Positions 25,101 to 36,929 of a stretch of DNA of 64,000 bases are shown one piece after another (position 1 is the stretch's first letter; each line of letters begins with the position of its first letter). Origin of the DNA: Haliclystus octoradiatus (lineage: Eukaryota > Cnidaria > Staurozoa > Stauromedusae > Haliclystidae); the NCBI GenBank assembly GCA_916610825.1, contig OU744449.1, forward strand, positions 21,527,793-21,591,792, read 5' to 3'. The notes beneath the pieces were generated by a model, which did not search any database, was not told the DNA's origin, and saw nothing but the letters and a program-made list of their open reading frames with translations. The position numbers and the translations under genes are program-made.

Positions 25101-26779
25101 AGCAAGGTATCGTCATGCTATCTTTCTTAGCTCTGACACAGCTGATTTTGCCTCAATGAAATTATTCAAGCAAACTTATTCTATCTGAGGTTCGATTTAA
25201 TTGATATTGTTTGAATTGAATCCATCATAATTGCATTATCTATATTCTGAGAGGATACCATACTTTTGTGAGATGCCCTCTTGGAATATTCTAGCATAAT
25301 GTGTATATTTTTGAATACGTTTGGTCAAAGTTGATGCATTTATATAGATTACCTTCCGCGTTCAAATTGGTCCTTGTTTTTCTGGTCATTGAGATTGATG
25401 ACGTCACTATCATTTCTCGAACCAAAAAGTTTAATGTAGACTTTTGCATCTGTGCCTGATGTAAACCTTTTTCCTGTAATTGTTGTAATCTGGTATTCTT
25501 TTTCAGCTCCTATGTAAAGACAGAAGAATCAAATTATTGAAATTTTGATGAACGCAAAATGTTCAAAATGTTTATCAAATGTAAAGTATTTATTTACCGC
25601 ACATCCTTTAAGCGTTCCCCTTAATGGTTAATAGTAATTAATATATCAAAATGTCATTAATTAGTAATTATCTCTCGCGGCATAGCAATGAGCTTCGGAT
25701 TTGATATGGACTGTGTTTCAAAATTCCAGGTGATCAATTAGCGTTGATCTTATCTAGAAATTATATGAGTACCAACTGGTCCCAACTCGCTATAAAGTCA
25801 AAAGAGGATTGGTGTTCAAGCAAGAACAGGTACATTGTATCTCTGCGTCTTGGAAATCAAGACTTTTCTGTAGTAAATAAACTGGTCAAATTGATTTACA
25901 TTGTTGCGCCTGAGATCAGTAATGAGTATTTACAGTCATACTCTTTGCGGAAAGAGCAAATTCTCTAGAATTAGGCATCCCCAGTAGAGAAATATCGTCT
26001 TCATTTTGAATGCTATTCTTTTTCATCTTTTTCATTACTTAGCCTTTTTTCTAAACAATATAGTTAAATAGAAAGACCCCTTTGATGATTAAATAATAAA
26101 TATTGACATCACTTTCAAAATAAAATTGATGTGAATAACATCGGTTTTTGCAGCTGTGTTTCATCAAGAATAGATATCCCCATCACCGCCATTTTTATTG
26201 CATATCAATCATTCTCGCTGCTTTCAAGAGCTGAATTAATTCATGCTTGAAAGAGTTATGATCTGGGGTAAAGTATAATATGAGGAGCGGAGAGATATGA
26301 AATATCCGTATTCAATTAATACAAATTGAAATACGACTGTGGGCATAAATTTCTTCCTAGCATAATGTGGTTGATAAAAAACTACACTCCTGTTGATCTC
26401 AATATGAAAGCTTCATTTTGACATCTTTTCTCCAAGACAAGACCCTTGCGATTGCTTCATTATACTGTATCTTGTATGCATAGCCGCGTTTTGATTGTAA
26501 CCCAATCATGTCTTTTCTGCTTTATATGGCCCTTCAAACGGTGGTTGAGTTTTGGCGCTTTACTCATAGATGGCATTGTGCTTCTAATGACAGTGATAGT
26601 ACTGTATAGCCAAATGAATATGTTTATAACAAATAGCACAACTATTTTGCATGCTGAAGATAAATTGAAACTCCTATCTTCTATAGATTGGTTCAACATC
26701 AAATATTAGAATAAACAAAATGCTCAATGTTAGTATTCATATTACCTGAAGCTTGTGTGAGATTACTTGAATAAGGCAT
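13162..26779 (-). CDS. Transglutaminase with N-terminal PLAT domain (complete, 16 coding exons, 870 aa)
   Basis: This is a calcium-type protein-glutamine gamma-glutamyltransferase, which forms isopeptide cross-links between Gln and Lys side chains. Exons (minus order): 26779-26746, 25509-25353, 24570-24388, 23258-23156, 22745-22637, 22332-21913, 20764-20646, 20072-19971, 18884-18710, 18473-18335, 17730-17627, 17428-17258, 16841-16488, 14774-14474, 14052-14001, 13251-13162. All joins are GT-AG and keep one frame, with a stop at 13164-13162. Domains: PLAT/LH2 about 15-63 plus 125-180, split by a Ser/Tyr-rich exon (64-124); transglutaminase N domain about 199-334 (EHHT, IVRRGQ, LFNPWCE); catalytic core with Cys458 (GQCWVF), His517 (FHCWNDSW) and Asp540 ([11 protein letters not shown]); two C-terminal beta domains. 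The C-H-D spacing of 59 and 23 matches vertebrate transglutaminases. There is no signal peptide (starts [11 protein letters not shown]), so the protein is probably cytosolic or unconventionally secreted. The start is the only in-frame ATG of its exon. Confidence 0.92.
19690..19785. repeat. Near-perfect hairpin in a transglutaminase intron
   Basis: The arms read AGAGACATGCTGTTCTCGCT and its near complement around a 3-base turn (about 19739-19741), extended by AAATAAAT on one side and ATTTATTT on the other. A related segment (GAGAGTCAAAAATGAGACAT) follows at about 19808, and another lies near 33311. Confidence 0.85.
20842..21165 (-). repeat. Dispersed repeat with a tRNA-like head (SINE-like), intronic
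   Basis: The 20842-21100 part matches 62900-63165, with shared blocks such as GCGACACTGCAGATCAATTT and CATCCTCAGATGGTACTCAT. On the minus strand the segment begins near 21160 with GGATTAGCTCAGATGGCAGA, which fits a tRNA acceptor edge, A box and D arm. No B box (GGTTCGA...) follows at the right spacing, so a tRNA-derived SINE is only suggested. Confidence 0.5.
23481..23716. repeat. Palindromic MITE-like repeat, intronic
   Basis: The arms of about 115 bp are inverted copies: left AAGGCAAAAGTCAGTGGCAA, right the complement ending TGACTTTTGCCTT. An AT-rich centre (about 23560-23620) separates them. It lies in the intron between the Ser/Tyr-rich exon and the next PLAT exon. Confidence 0.85.
24388..24570 (-). 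other. Symmetric Ser/Tyr-rich cassette exon of the transglutaminase gene
   Basis: The exon is 183 bp (61 codons), phase 2 at both ends, with acceptor CATTAG and donor GTAACT. Its encoded stretch is dominated by Ser, Tyr, Gly and Thr and ends LPCNRDTCK. Skipping it joins exon 2 to exon 4 in frame and restores a continuous PLAT domain (FERG then SVDKFTLKI), so it is a likely alternatively used exon. Confidence 0.7.
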
Positions 26780-27237
26780 CTTTGAAATTATTTTCAATTT
26801 TTCAGAATACAGCTATGTAAACAAAGTAAAATCTATTCTAATTGAATTAAAATATAAATAAACTGAATTGGTTAAATATAAAAAATATAACGACAATTCA
26901 TCTCCTTCGTCATTGCATTTACCTCGTACGAGCAACATCCGTTAATTCTGATTGGACAACTCCTTTTTTATTTCATTTACATTTACATCACACGAGCAAC
27001 ACCCCTGTATTCTGATTGGACAGTTCATTTTTCATTACATCTACCTCACACGAGCGGCTATGCGACTATAAGACTAGGAAAGTTCAAATAGTTCAAATAA
27101 ACACTGTATAATATATTTTATTTATGTTCATCTGTTTCCCTAAATGTGATAAATTATGTAGATTCGAAACTAAGATATTTTTTCCATATTTTATAAATTT
27201 TGTTTCTGTTTTAAGTTTATCGGGGAGCTGTATATCT
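26780..27237. other. Upstream region of the transglutaminase gene
   Basis: This stretch should contain the 5' UTR and promoter on the minus strand. The ATG follows AATTTCAAAG, which could be an acceptor of an upstream untranslated exon or a trans-splice site. I see no TATA box I would trust in such AT-rich sequence. A short repeat (about 26930-27055) contains three copies of CACGAGCAAC/CACGAGCGGC-like units with ATTCTGATTGGACA. Confidence 0.35.
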
Positions 27238-27240
27238 ATA

Positions 27241-27299
<59 letters not shown>
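27238..27299. repeat. (TA)n microsatellite
   Basis: About 30 uninterrupted TA units. Confidence 0.97.
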
Positions 27300-27301
<2 letters not shown>

Positions 27302-27386
27302 ACCTTGGTTATTCCTCGTATTATTATATTTCATTTGATAAGTTTATATCGGTTCCATCTCCACTTGTATATGTAATGGATACTTA

Positions 27387-27515
27387 CCCCTAGGTTATAC
27401 GCCGTATTTTCGAGAGGCAATCCTTCAAAAATGGATCGCACGCCTGAAAGTACGGCGAAAAATTTTTGGATCGACCGAAATCGAAAGTACGGCTGATCCA
27501 GGCGTTAGATAGACT
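27387..27515. mobile_element. Truncated copy of the CCCCTAGGTTATACGCCGTA MITE
   Basis: The end CCCCTAGGTTATACGCCGTA is preceded by TTA and is followed by the same internal motifs as the full copy at 35836-36250 (TTCGAGAGGCAATCC, AAGTACGGCTGAT). The right end is missing. Confidence 0.75.
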
Positions 27516-30202
27516 GATTTGGAAATTTGGAAGTAATTGTAACGTTTCCATAAATCGAATTCATTCGAACTTATGTGTTTTTAGTTAACAAACATATTAT
27601 GTCAATAATAAAAATTCATGAAATTAATTTAAAATAATTAGGCACACTTCTCACGACTCTTCTCTACTGTTAGCCTGATATAAAATACAATAGAATCATC
27701 ATAATCAACCGGATTCGTTTGCAAAACCAACAATACTGAATATATTTGGAATCTAGATTTATAGAACAATTGTTCTTGTTACGATTACACAGACAGCTGA
27801 AACATCAATTCTTGTAACTTTCTCAGGTATAGACATAACTGTTCATATATGGTGGATATCTTAAAGCATGCTGGTTTCGTTATTCAAAGTTAATGTCAAA
27901 ACTCTCAGTGAGAAATTACACTGTCTGTCAATCTGTCACACGCCCTTCAAAATTGTCAAATATCAACAGCATTAAAATAATGTAGCCGATTATTGATTAG
28001 TAGAACATATCTCAACTATATGCAATATCGAGAACTGCAATATATATTTAGTTTAATCTGGAACTTACCTTAATTTTCAGAAGCTTTTATTTAAGCCAAG
28101 TGAAATTTTCCGAGTGCTTCTACTTAGCTGTGGAAAGCTTAGTAAATCTTCTTTGCTGTGGGTCATACTTGCAGCCTAATTGAGCCAACACCCCCTTTCG
28201 CCATTATCAGGAGGTCCAGCTTCCTTGTGATTACATATAGGTTAATGACAATTAACAAGTAATTTACCTCCCGGATAATCTCTGCTAATAAAAATAAACC
28301 TGTTTTGATTGAAGAGTGCATTCAAAAAATATCGATTGAGGTACTACTCCTGAAGCGGTAAACATTGTCAACATTTTATTTAATAATTTAACGAATTCTA
28401 TTTTTGTTTTTCTTCATATAGTAAATAAGAAAATCTATCGTAAGTAGTGATATCGCAGCATTATGGATAATACATAGTAATTTATCTATGACTTTATGAT
28501 TTGGCACAGATTGATTAAGTCGTATATTCAAGCATCATGTTTATGGATAGAGTTCTCTTATTTTCAGGTGCTATTTTGCTGGGTTTACTATATAGCATTT
28601 TATTCATGTCAATAGACGCTCAATTTTGTTTAAGCAATATCACACACACCTCTTCTCAAAGCAATATAACAACCCGCTCGGTCAACTTACATGTTAGATG
28701 CCTACAGGAATTCTAAAGGCGCCTGGGCATGTTGTAAATAATATATACGGGTTGCTTATAATTATGGCTAATGTTAAACCACAGCTAGTATCGAGTATAC
28801 TAGTCCAATATACAATAAGGTCAAGTATATTTCACAAGTAGTAAATTCAGCGTTCTATTAATTAATTCAAATTCATATAATTTTAGTTTATTTGTAATTT
28901 CATGTTGACCCGATTCAATCTCCGTTTCTTTTGCTATAAAGAAAAAATAGCAGATTTTTGCAAGAATTATTTACCAGATGTATACGGAATCAGAATTTTC
29001 AGACTCCGAATCTGAAATATGTCCTTACTCTGACTCCACCTCCAAAATATTTCAAACAAACTCCTGTAAAAAGTCCAAAACCGGATTAATTTATCAACCC
29101 AACATTAAGCAAACATAGAAAAGTACAAAATAAATTAACTTCAACTGAAATATGTAACCAATCCAACTTCTATGTAGAAGTAGAAATATCCAGACAATTT
29201 TCAACTTTGCAATGCTTATTAAGGAATTACCAGGATTGCATTCTAGATTCCGGCTCCACCTCCTGCTCCTGACTGAAAAAATTTCAATCCAGTCCGGCTT
29301 CTGTTCAAATGTGAATACTCCGGCCGGATTCGGAGTTTTACTCCGGCTCCTCTACACCTCTGGTATAAAGCATTGCATTTTTGAATATTTGAAATAATGA
29401 AATTCAATTGTAATTATTTATAACTCACTTTCATAATTAGAAACGTGGTATAAAATTCAATATGTATTTGCAGGGATTCATTGATATAGTTAAGCAATAT
29501 TTCTTTGTGGGATCATATGATGGCGTGGATTTACCAAAGAGGGCACACCCTTTTGAACTTTTTATAGCAAATACCAGCAAGAAGCAATTCTATATTGTAT
29601 GGTAGCCATGTGGTTTCTACACGGGTTTCTATTTTTGACTTGATTTTTATTTTTATTTTTAATTATGCATTGCATCTATAAAACTTTACAGTAGAACTTT
29701 CGGCTTGGGCTTAGATGAAATATAAATTGTTTGTCTTTAATAATAATAATATTAATAACAATAATAATAATTAATATATTTTTATAGCGCCATTTCTTAG
29801 TACTGTATAATCCAATGGCAACAAAAAAGAGATGTCTATTTCTATTTACATTTATCTGTGTTTATATATTTTATGTACAAATCAGTTGAAAAAAAATAAT
29901 TAGAATTAAAATTAAAGTAAAAGACATGTTTGTCGAAGAGTATTGACTTGATAATTAATAAGCTTCCTTGAAGAGGACTGTTTTTATCGGGGTTTTATGC
30001 TGTTTTTGAATTCAGAAAGTGACTGGCAGCTCCAAATTTCCAGGGTTAAATTGTTCCATAACTCAGGTGCCACGTTGGAAAACAATCAAAGTATGTTACT
30101 CGAAAACTGTTATAAATTGTGTAAATTAATATAAATATCTTCAGTGTGAAATTCAAATTATACGTGAGACTGAATAAAAAGGCGGCCACTTAGTAAACTA
30201 GC
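27516..30202. other. No gene recognised
   Basis: This is AT-rich intergenic sequence with several imperfect copies of CTCCGGATTCGGAGT-like words near 28990-29345 and AAT low complexity near 29736-29780. No exon with recognisable protein similarity was found on either strand. Confidence 0.5.
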
Positions 30203-33200
30203 CTTAATCCATAACGGCCCTCAATTCAGACACTACGACGAGGGCCTAACAAAATTCATCTAGCAAAGTGATGCGTTCATAATGGCTGTACCAAGCAGGA
30301 AAAATCTACCTGGCCAATCACAGAGCGATCATGTGGGTTTCGATCGTATGACACATTTTTGAGTTTTCGTTCCAAATTTCGATTTTTTATTAATGCTGCT
30401 TGTTCCTTGCGTAATATTGTGGATTTCCGATATCTATTTGATTGTGGAATAATATAAAATATATACAAACGCTGTGCGATTTCGGTCGCGACAATCACAA
30501 GCATATTATCGAAGTTTATGTATAATCCATCAGCCCGTAAATTAGATATTCTGTATGGGTGCATTCGTGGTTAATATTGGGGAGTTTCGATAATGATTTT
30601 TATAAAATAAACTATTCAGACTATTCAATCAAACGCTGCTCGATTCTGACCGCGGCAGCCAGAACACTGCTCACATATCGCCTCGTTGAACAGATTTACC
30701 CAAGATGTGTCATATTGAATATGATATTTCTCGTATATACTGCTCAATATTGTGGGTGTGGAATTAAAGCCAAATTTTCCATCTATTTTTCCTCTTTCAT
30801 GCTTGAAGACTGAAGTTAGATTAAATTATTAAAGTGTATATCCCGGATATTGGTAGCCTGCGGTACAGACCGCGATTCATTCACAAAAGAATAGGATCTG
30901 TGTGAATTGCTCGGTTTCTCTGTCCGGGCCTCGTATCAGAACAAGATTGATGTGACATAATTATGCAAGATTAAAGGGGCAAAATTGACCGGCGACCGCT
31001 GCGAGATCAATTTGAATTTATGCTTAGCGTAATTCAACCGTCTCGCTTTGAAACTATTGTTATACGCAAGCCTAATCTGTAATAAATTCATGTCAACAAT
31101 AAACATTGTGTTATAAACAATAAACATGCACGTGATCCTAAGTGGGTAGCGCCTGCCGGTCATTTTTGCTCCTTTAAAGAGTTTCGAATGACCAGCAGCC
31201 TTTGCTTTGTTTGTTGTTTTGATTACAAGAAACGAGGCTAATCCTCTGGAAAGTGACGTCAGCGCTCACGTCAGAGGATTGTCCTCGTGGCTGTTGCTAC
31301 GGAAAGACAAGACAGAAAATGGTCTGGTTTATCAATTTCAGTTTTGGATAAATCTCAATTCTTACTTTTCGAAACGCAAAGTTTATGGCTATAGATATCC
31401 AACAAATGTATACGGCTCAAAAATAAATAGCGGACTGGGAGTCACACAGTCCGATTATCTGTCTGAGAAGTTTGACGCAAATCAAAACAAACTTGGATAA
31501 AATGTACTTTCAAATCAACACTAAATAAATTCATGTGATTCTAAATTTTACAATTTACCTGCAGAAATACTGCAGAAAAACAATGCAATGTGAAACATAC
31601 ATAGGTATGTAACTAATTATTTTTAGACGTATAACGTGTTTACAAATATAATTTTGAGTCGATGATCAAAGTATCCGTATTAAAAATCGAATTCACCTGG
31701 TGTTATAATTTCATTTTGTTTCGGCGATAAATTTCGATTTTGAATGCTAACAAATCTCTTCCTGTTCTTTCAATCCCTAATATTCTTGTATCAAGTAAAC
31801 ACCAACATGAAATTTTGAATCAGTCGAGTTCAGTTGTAGCTTTCAACTCTGTCATCCTTCCTCAATTCGTATGACGCTAGTAGCAAGTGAATTGATTTTT
31901 GTGGGACACATTTATTCAAGCGTCGAAAGCCCTTACGACGTCCACCTCTATTGCTCTTGTAAGTTTCCAAACCAGTTCGTTGATAAATAACTTGGCAGAA
32001 TGCTTCCATGCTCGTTTTACGAAATGTTTTGCAAAATCGCGTGTGTGTGCAAAGGAGACACAAAGGCGGGCCGTGTATCTTGAAAACGAGTGATTGAAAT
32101 CTGGGTCCAGATTTCAAAGACAAAAATATACAAAGGCTGCTGGTCATTTTATGGTCTTTAAGGTGATTCTCAACGGGATTCTCACATTACTTTGTTCACT
32201 TCAGTTGACATGATTGCAATAAGTTCTATTTTAGGCTCCGTAGCTATGACAATTAATCGATCGAACAGAGGTGATGAATTAATTAACTAAGAACAATAGA
32301 TTTACGATGTATCGATCAGAAACTTCCGCTCTACGTTTCGTAGAGTGGCTGGACAGAAAACTATGCAAATCACACAGACCCTATTCTTTTTTGAATGAAT
32401 CGCGGTCTGTAACGCAGACTAGGATATTGGGAGATTGCATCATCAGATAGAGTAAAATTTTCTATTCGTACATGATCTTCTTGTGTTTTTACTTTGCGCG
32501 ATCATTTCTCCTTCAAAAATGCAGTCAAAGTGACGATTTTGGGTTAATTTTGTGTCTCACTCTTTTTCCTCGAACATGAACCCACTTATTTTCAACAAGA
32601 GGGTTTACACCGGGAAAAAACACTAAACGTTTTACTTATTTGTCTAATTAGTCTTATTAGTCGAAACTTTAGAGGCTTATATCTCTTTACCTGGGATCTT
32701 GAATATTGATCAAATATAGCTCTAAATCTTCAGCTAAACGTTGAAAATTTCATTCCGAAAGCAGATTGTCATTTGGTTTAGCGGTTTTTTATTTAGAGAC
32801 AAATAAGTAAAACGTTTAGTGTTTTTTTCCGGTGTAAACTCTCTTATGGAAAATAAATGGGTTCCTATTCGAGGAAAAAGAGTGAGACACAAAAAGGTAA
32901 CTTTGATTGCATTTTTGAGGGGGAAATGCTTGCGCAAAGTAAGAATACCAGAGGAACATGTGCAGATAGAAAATTTTTCTCTATCTAAAGAAGCAATCTC
33001 CCAATATCCGGGATATACACTTTAAATTTTCCGTATCAAAGTTTGTTGTTCTTTTGCAAAACCAAAATTTGAAACCCTGAACGCAAAAAATTTTTCTTTG
33101 TTGTCTTGAAGCATAAGAGACAATCATTATTGAGTTTATGCCCACCATATAGAGTGTTCTGCTCTGTGATTGGCTAAGTAGATTTTACTGCCTGAGCCAT

Positions 33201-33287
33201 TTGAACGCATCACCTTTCTAGCTGAATTTTATTAGGCCCTCATCGTAGCGTCTGCGTAGAGTTGAGAGCCACTATGAAATGAGGCTA
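30203..33287. repeat. Outer inverted repeat of about 120 bp enclosing a nested palindrome
   Basis: The left arm at about 30203-30325 (GCCCTCA..., ATCTACCTGGCCAATCACAG) is mirrored at about 33163-33287 (CTCTGTGATTGGCTAAGTAG ... GAGAGCCACTATGAAAT). A further single arm of the same family starts near 56130. The enclosed DNA contains the TTAA-flanked element at 30833-33021. Confidence 0.7.
30833..33021. mobile_element. Non-autonomous element with TTAA target duplication, 2.19 kb, internally palindromic
   Basis: The ends are AGTGTATATCCCGGATATTGG and its complement CCAATATCCGGGATATACACT. TTAA lies on both sides (30829-30832 and 33022-33025). Internal palindromes pair 32600-32655 with 32790-32840 (AAACACTAAACGTTTTACTT and its complement) and 30860-30900 with 32375-32415 (GAATGAATCGCGGTCTGT). 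TTAA duplications are used by Kolobok and piggyBac elements. No transposase is encoded. A related end lies at 58680-58715. Confidence 0.7.
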
Positions 33288-34355
33288 CTTTTAACTTAAT
33301 AACATATAAAATGAGAGTCAAAAATGAAACATTCTAGATTTCCGCTACTTAATAACATATACATACGCTTAAAATAGAGCGGTTGTAGTTTGGATTGTTA
33401 TTAATATATATCTTGATGTTGATGACTTTTATTGTCGTTTCTGACTGCAAGGGATCATAACAACAACCAACAGAAATTAAAGAAGAAATTGGGTCCTAAC
33501 GAAAAAAGAGTTTCGTTTTTGTTTGATAGTGGTTAAAAGTTAAAACTTTTCCTTGAAATTCAACGAGCAAGACACAATAGCACAATAAGTCAACAACTAC
33601 TAATCAGAAATCAAACTTATCCTACAAACTACTTCGTCAATGTTTCTGTCGTATAGTTCTATACCAGTACTACATCAGTTTTGTTTGTTGATAAACTCCA
33701 ATGGCCCGTTATGTCAGTGTTTCACTGATCCGAAAGTATATAGCGTATTTCGGGAGCGTGTTGAAGGCTCTGTATTGAACCTGGTTAGTATAGGAATTAA
33801 GAACTGTTTTCAGACTTGACAAATCCATTTATTTCTTTTATTTAAATAGAGCGGTGTTTAAATTGAAAATCTGCTTTCGCTCTAGTCCATATGATAACAT
33901 GAACTGGAGAATTGTTCTGAAAGAATTAATATATTCTTAAGGGCAGTTGCTTTTCAGTAAAGGGTGGACCGACATGAGCGATATGCAAGTAGTTGGGACG
34001 AAATGAGCCAGAAGCAAAATAGCAGGGCATACAAACGAGTTCGAAAACTGACTCGCATAACGAACAGCGTCAAATACTGTAATAGTCCTTCAAGGTAAAA
34101 TTATCAGTCAGATAGAAGGAATTCATATTTTTTTAAAGTAAAAATGTCTCAAGTCAAGATCAAAGCAATCATACGCAATAAAATGTCGGAATGCATTAAC
34201 TATAGTAGGGATTCTGTAAAAGATAAAATTAAAATCATCATTAAAAGATTCCCAATTCAATATATAAATTTTTCTAATTAATCACCATATATAAAAACGG
34301 ATTACAGTCGGTTTACCAGCAAATTGATGGTCTACTTTTAAACTCTTTAAAAAGT
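33288..34355. other. No gene recognised
   Basis: The stretch is AT-rich. A GAGAGTCAAAAATGA(G/A)ACAT repeat word (about 33311) is shared with the hairpin region near 19808. The 3' UTR of the SET-domain gene may lie at its right edge. Confidence 0.4.
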
Positions 34356-34860
34356 TTATTGTTTTGAATAATACAACTTACGTATATTAGGCGATACATC
34401 ATTTATACGTGATAATTTTTGTTTATTAGTTAGATATTTAAAACCTTGAACAATTCCAAGACAATTTACATCTTTACAATGACAATTAAATATATATGGT
34501 CCATGGAATGCGTATTCAGTTGTAGTATAGTCGTATGTCAATTCATCACCTTTTTTAACATCAATAATTGTTTTTAGCGAATATAAATTATTAAATTCAA
34601 ATTTCAAATTAGGATTACAGGAATGATTTATTGTTTTAATTGAGGTTAATGGTTCTATATGACTTGATGGACCAACTTGTACGGTGTAATGACTTGGTGT
34701 TATGTCGCACTCAATTATACAACCAATTAGTAATGAGACTGTTTCATCTGCTTTGATATCTCTTATTGCGCATGCTCTCCATGTACCTGACGAATCTTGA
34801 TTTTTGACCATCAGTTCTTTGAAATTTGGTAAGAATGTTTGGACGGCTTCCAGTTCATCT
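34356..34860 (-). CDS. SET-domain protein, last exon (partial gene)
   Basis: SET domains are lysine methyltransferases using S-adenosylmethionine. This exon opens after the acceptor TTATCTTAG at 34861 with DELEAVQTFLPNF and runs 167 codons to a stop at 34356. It shows the SET core: GTWRACAIRDIKADE (N-terminal strands), TINHSCNPNLKFEF (the NHSCxPN cofactor/substrate motif), GDELTYDYTT (ELxYDY catalytic Tyr motif) and a post-SET-like FNCHCKDVNCLG that could bind zinc. The acceptor phase shows that at least one earlier exon exists, but I could not find it. AATAAA overlaps the stop region on the minus strand. CGTAAGT, 25 bp before the stop, is also a strong donor, so a further exon is possible. 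The substrate (histone or other) cannot be told. Confidence 0.82.
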
Positions 34861-35832
34861 CTAAGATAAAATACGGCAACTTATTAATTAAAATGGCTGG
34901 TTTCCAATGATAACAGAAGGGCTGATGATTCGAGTCATCTAGCAGATTGCAACGTCAGAAACCCAGAATGGAAGGAACCACTTTTTTATATGGGAATACA
35001 TTTTTTTTCAATCAGTGGAACTTACTACAGTAGTAAATTCTAGGAAACAAATTTTGGTGCAAAGTTTGGGAAGCGCTGTCCGTGATTTTATAGAAAATGA
35101 AATTGAACAGAAATAAAGACGAAGAATAATGACTTCAAATTGTCAATATCATACCGAGGTCTAGGTCAATATTTTTATGTTGTTACGTTTCTTCACTTTT
35201 TCATTTTATTGGGTGGCGGGTGCATTTTACTAATGTTGTACCACATGGGCTTGCGTTGAATGATTTAAATATGGCGAGGGTTTGTTTGTCAGCCGATCTA
35301 GCATATATACCACATATCAAATAGAGCTTTCTGCTTAGATCAATTATGTCACACAGAACGGCGCTGATCTGTTTTGACCAGTGCAGTGAACATATAACGG
35401 CTGTGTTCGTTCTTTGTACTTTTCTACGAACGACTGTATCTTTTATCCGCGTTATTGTATTCTACATGTTAAAGTTCAGTCATTGGAAAAAAGGAATGAA
35501 GCCTATCAGGTCTCTGCATAAATCATGATGACGATTATTGGTGCTTATAATGGCTTTGAAATAAATGTGATCTGATTGAGTCTCCAACTAAACTATGTTT
35601 ACAGTCATCAGTGCAGCTATTGTAGGCATGCTACTAAATTGTTTTTTTTTACAGCTAATATAAACTGGTATTTTTTTAATAATTCTCTATCCTCATATGA
35701 GTAAGAAGATTTCCTATAGCCTCAAACATTTCGATTCAAATTCCTGCTCAGATTCTGTTAACAAAGGGGTGAGATCATCGGTCTAGCCTTGTCTACTCGT
35801 GGTCTACTAGAACGAACAATTCAAGAGATAGC
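34861..35832. other. No gene recognised (intron or upstream flank of the SET gene)
   Basis: I could not identify an upstream exon in the required phase on the minus strand. No other motif was seen. Confidence 0.4.
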
Positions 35833-35835
35833 TTA

Positions 35836-36250
35836 CCCTTAGGTTATACTCCGTACTTTCGAGAGGCAATCCATCAAAATGGTTTGACACGCCTGGAAGT
35901 ACGGCGCATAATCTGGCAAACTACGGTGATTAATCTTTGGGTTGACCCAAAATCGGAAGTACGGCTGATACATGCGTACCAAACTGAAAACAGCCGTACC
36001 GGTACGCCTAAAAAAGCAGTTGGAATATACACCGTACTTTCGCGAGGCGTACCATTTCTAAAAAGCTCAAAATCGGGTTGTTTTCGTCATCTCCAGGGGT
36101 TTCTGTTTGAATTTCTTATAATATAATGGTACGCCCTTTTTGGTTCGGAGTATATCCCACTTTTGTAATTTTTTGCATTGTGTCGACTTGGTACGGCGTA
36201 TTAAATAAAAATTGGTATGGCTCATGAAAGTACGGCGTATAACCTAGGGG
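35836..36250. mobile_element. MITE, 415 bp, TTA target duplication (Harbinger-type)
   Basis: The ends are inverted: left CCCTTAGGTTATACTCCGTA, right the complement of CCCCTAGGTTATACGCCGTA. TTA stands on both sides (35833-35835 and 36251-36253). The truncated copy at 27387 also follows TTA. Repeated AAGTACGGC words lie internally. A 3-bp TWA duplication fits PIF/Harbinger. No coding capacity. Confidence 0.8.
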
Positions 36251-36929
36251 TTACTGAGGTTACTGATAAGATTCTGATACTTACCGTCGGGGTATCAGAG
36301 AGATTAAATTTTGATTGGAATACAATCATGGATTAGTTAAACATTGTGTATAATAATCATCCATTGGAGACTTGTCTATTTTAATTTAACTAAAACTCTG
36401 AATGGACCACCAGCTACCATGAAATATCAAACCTTTTGAAAGATTTCGATTTCATTGCTCTTTCGCGTAACTGTTGAATATTTCAGATTTTCTATTTCAC
36501 TTCAAAAAATCTTTTATTGCTCAGAATTTTATTGTTACACGAAACAATTAAAAACACATGAAAATTCTTTTTGGTACTTCGCTATAATTTTAAACCGCAA
36601 TCTATTAAAAATTAGATTTTACCATAGATAGGTAAACATTGTGCATAATAAGAATCTATTGCTGAGACCGTTCTTGAATATAAGGAAAACTGAAAAAGTA
36701 TTTCAAGTATTACTTATTGACTATATTTAACTATATCATCAGTGTCAAATGTCAATTTGTCCAACCTTAAAACATTTATCCTGTAGGACACTCCTTAAAT
36801 TAGGTCGGAGGGGAAGGCGTGCCACCTTTAGGAAATGCACTACCATTTGTAAAGAGCACCCTTCAGGATAAATGGAGTAAATTTAAATCAGCATCCACGG
36901 ACAATACTTTCAAATTCTATCTACTTTCA
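36251..36929. other. No gene recognised
   Basis: AT-rich. No supported feature. Confidence 0.4.
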
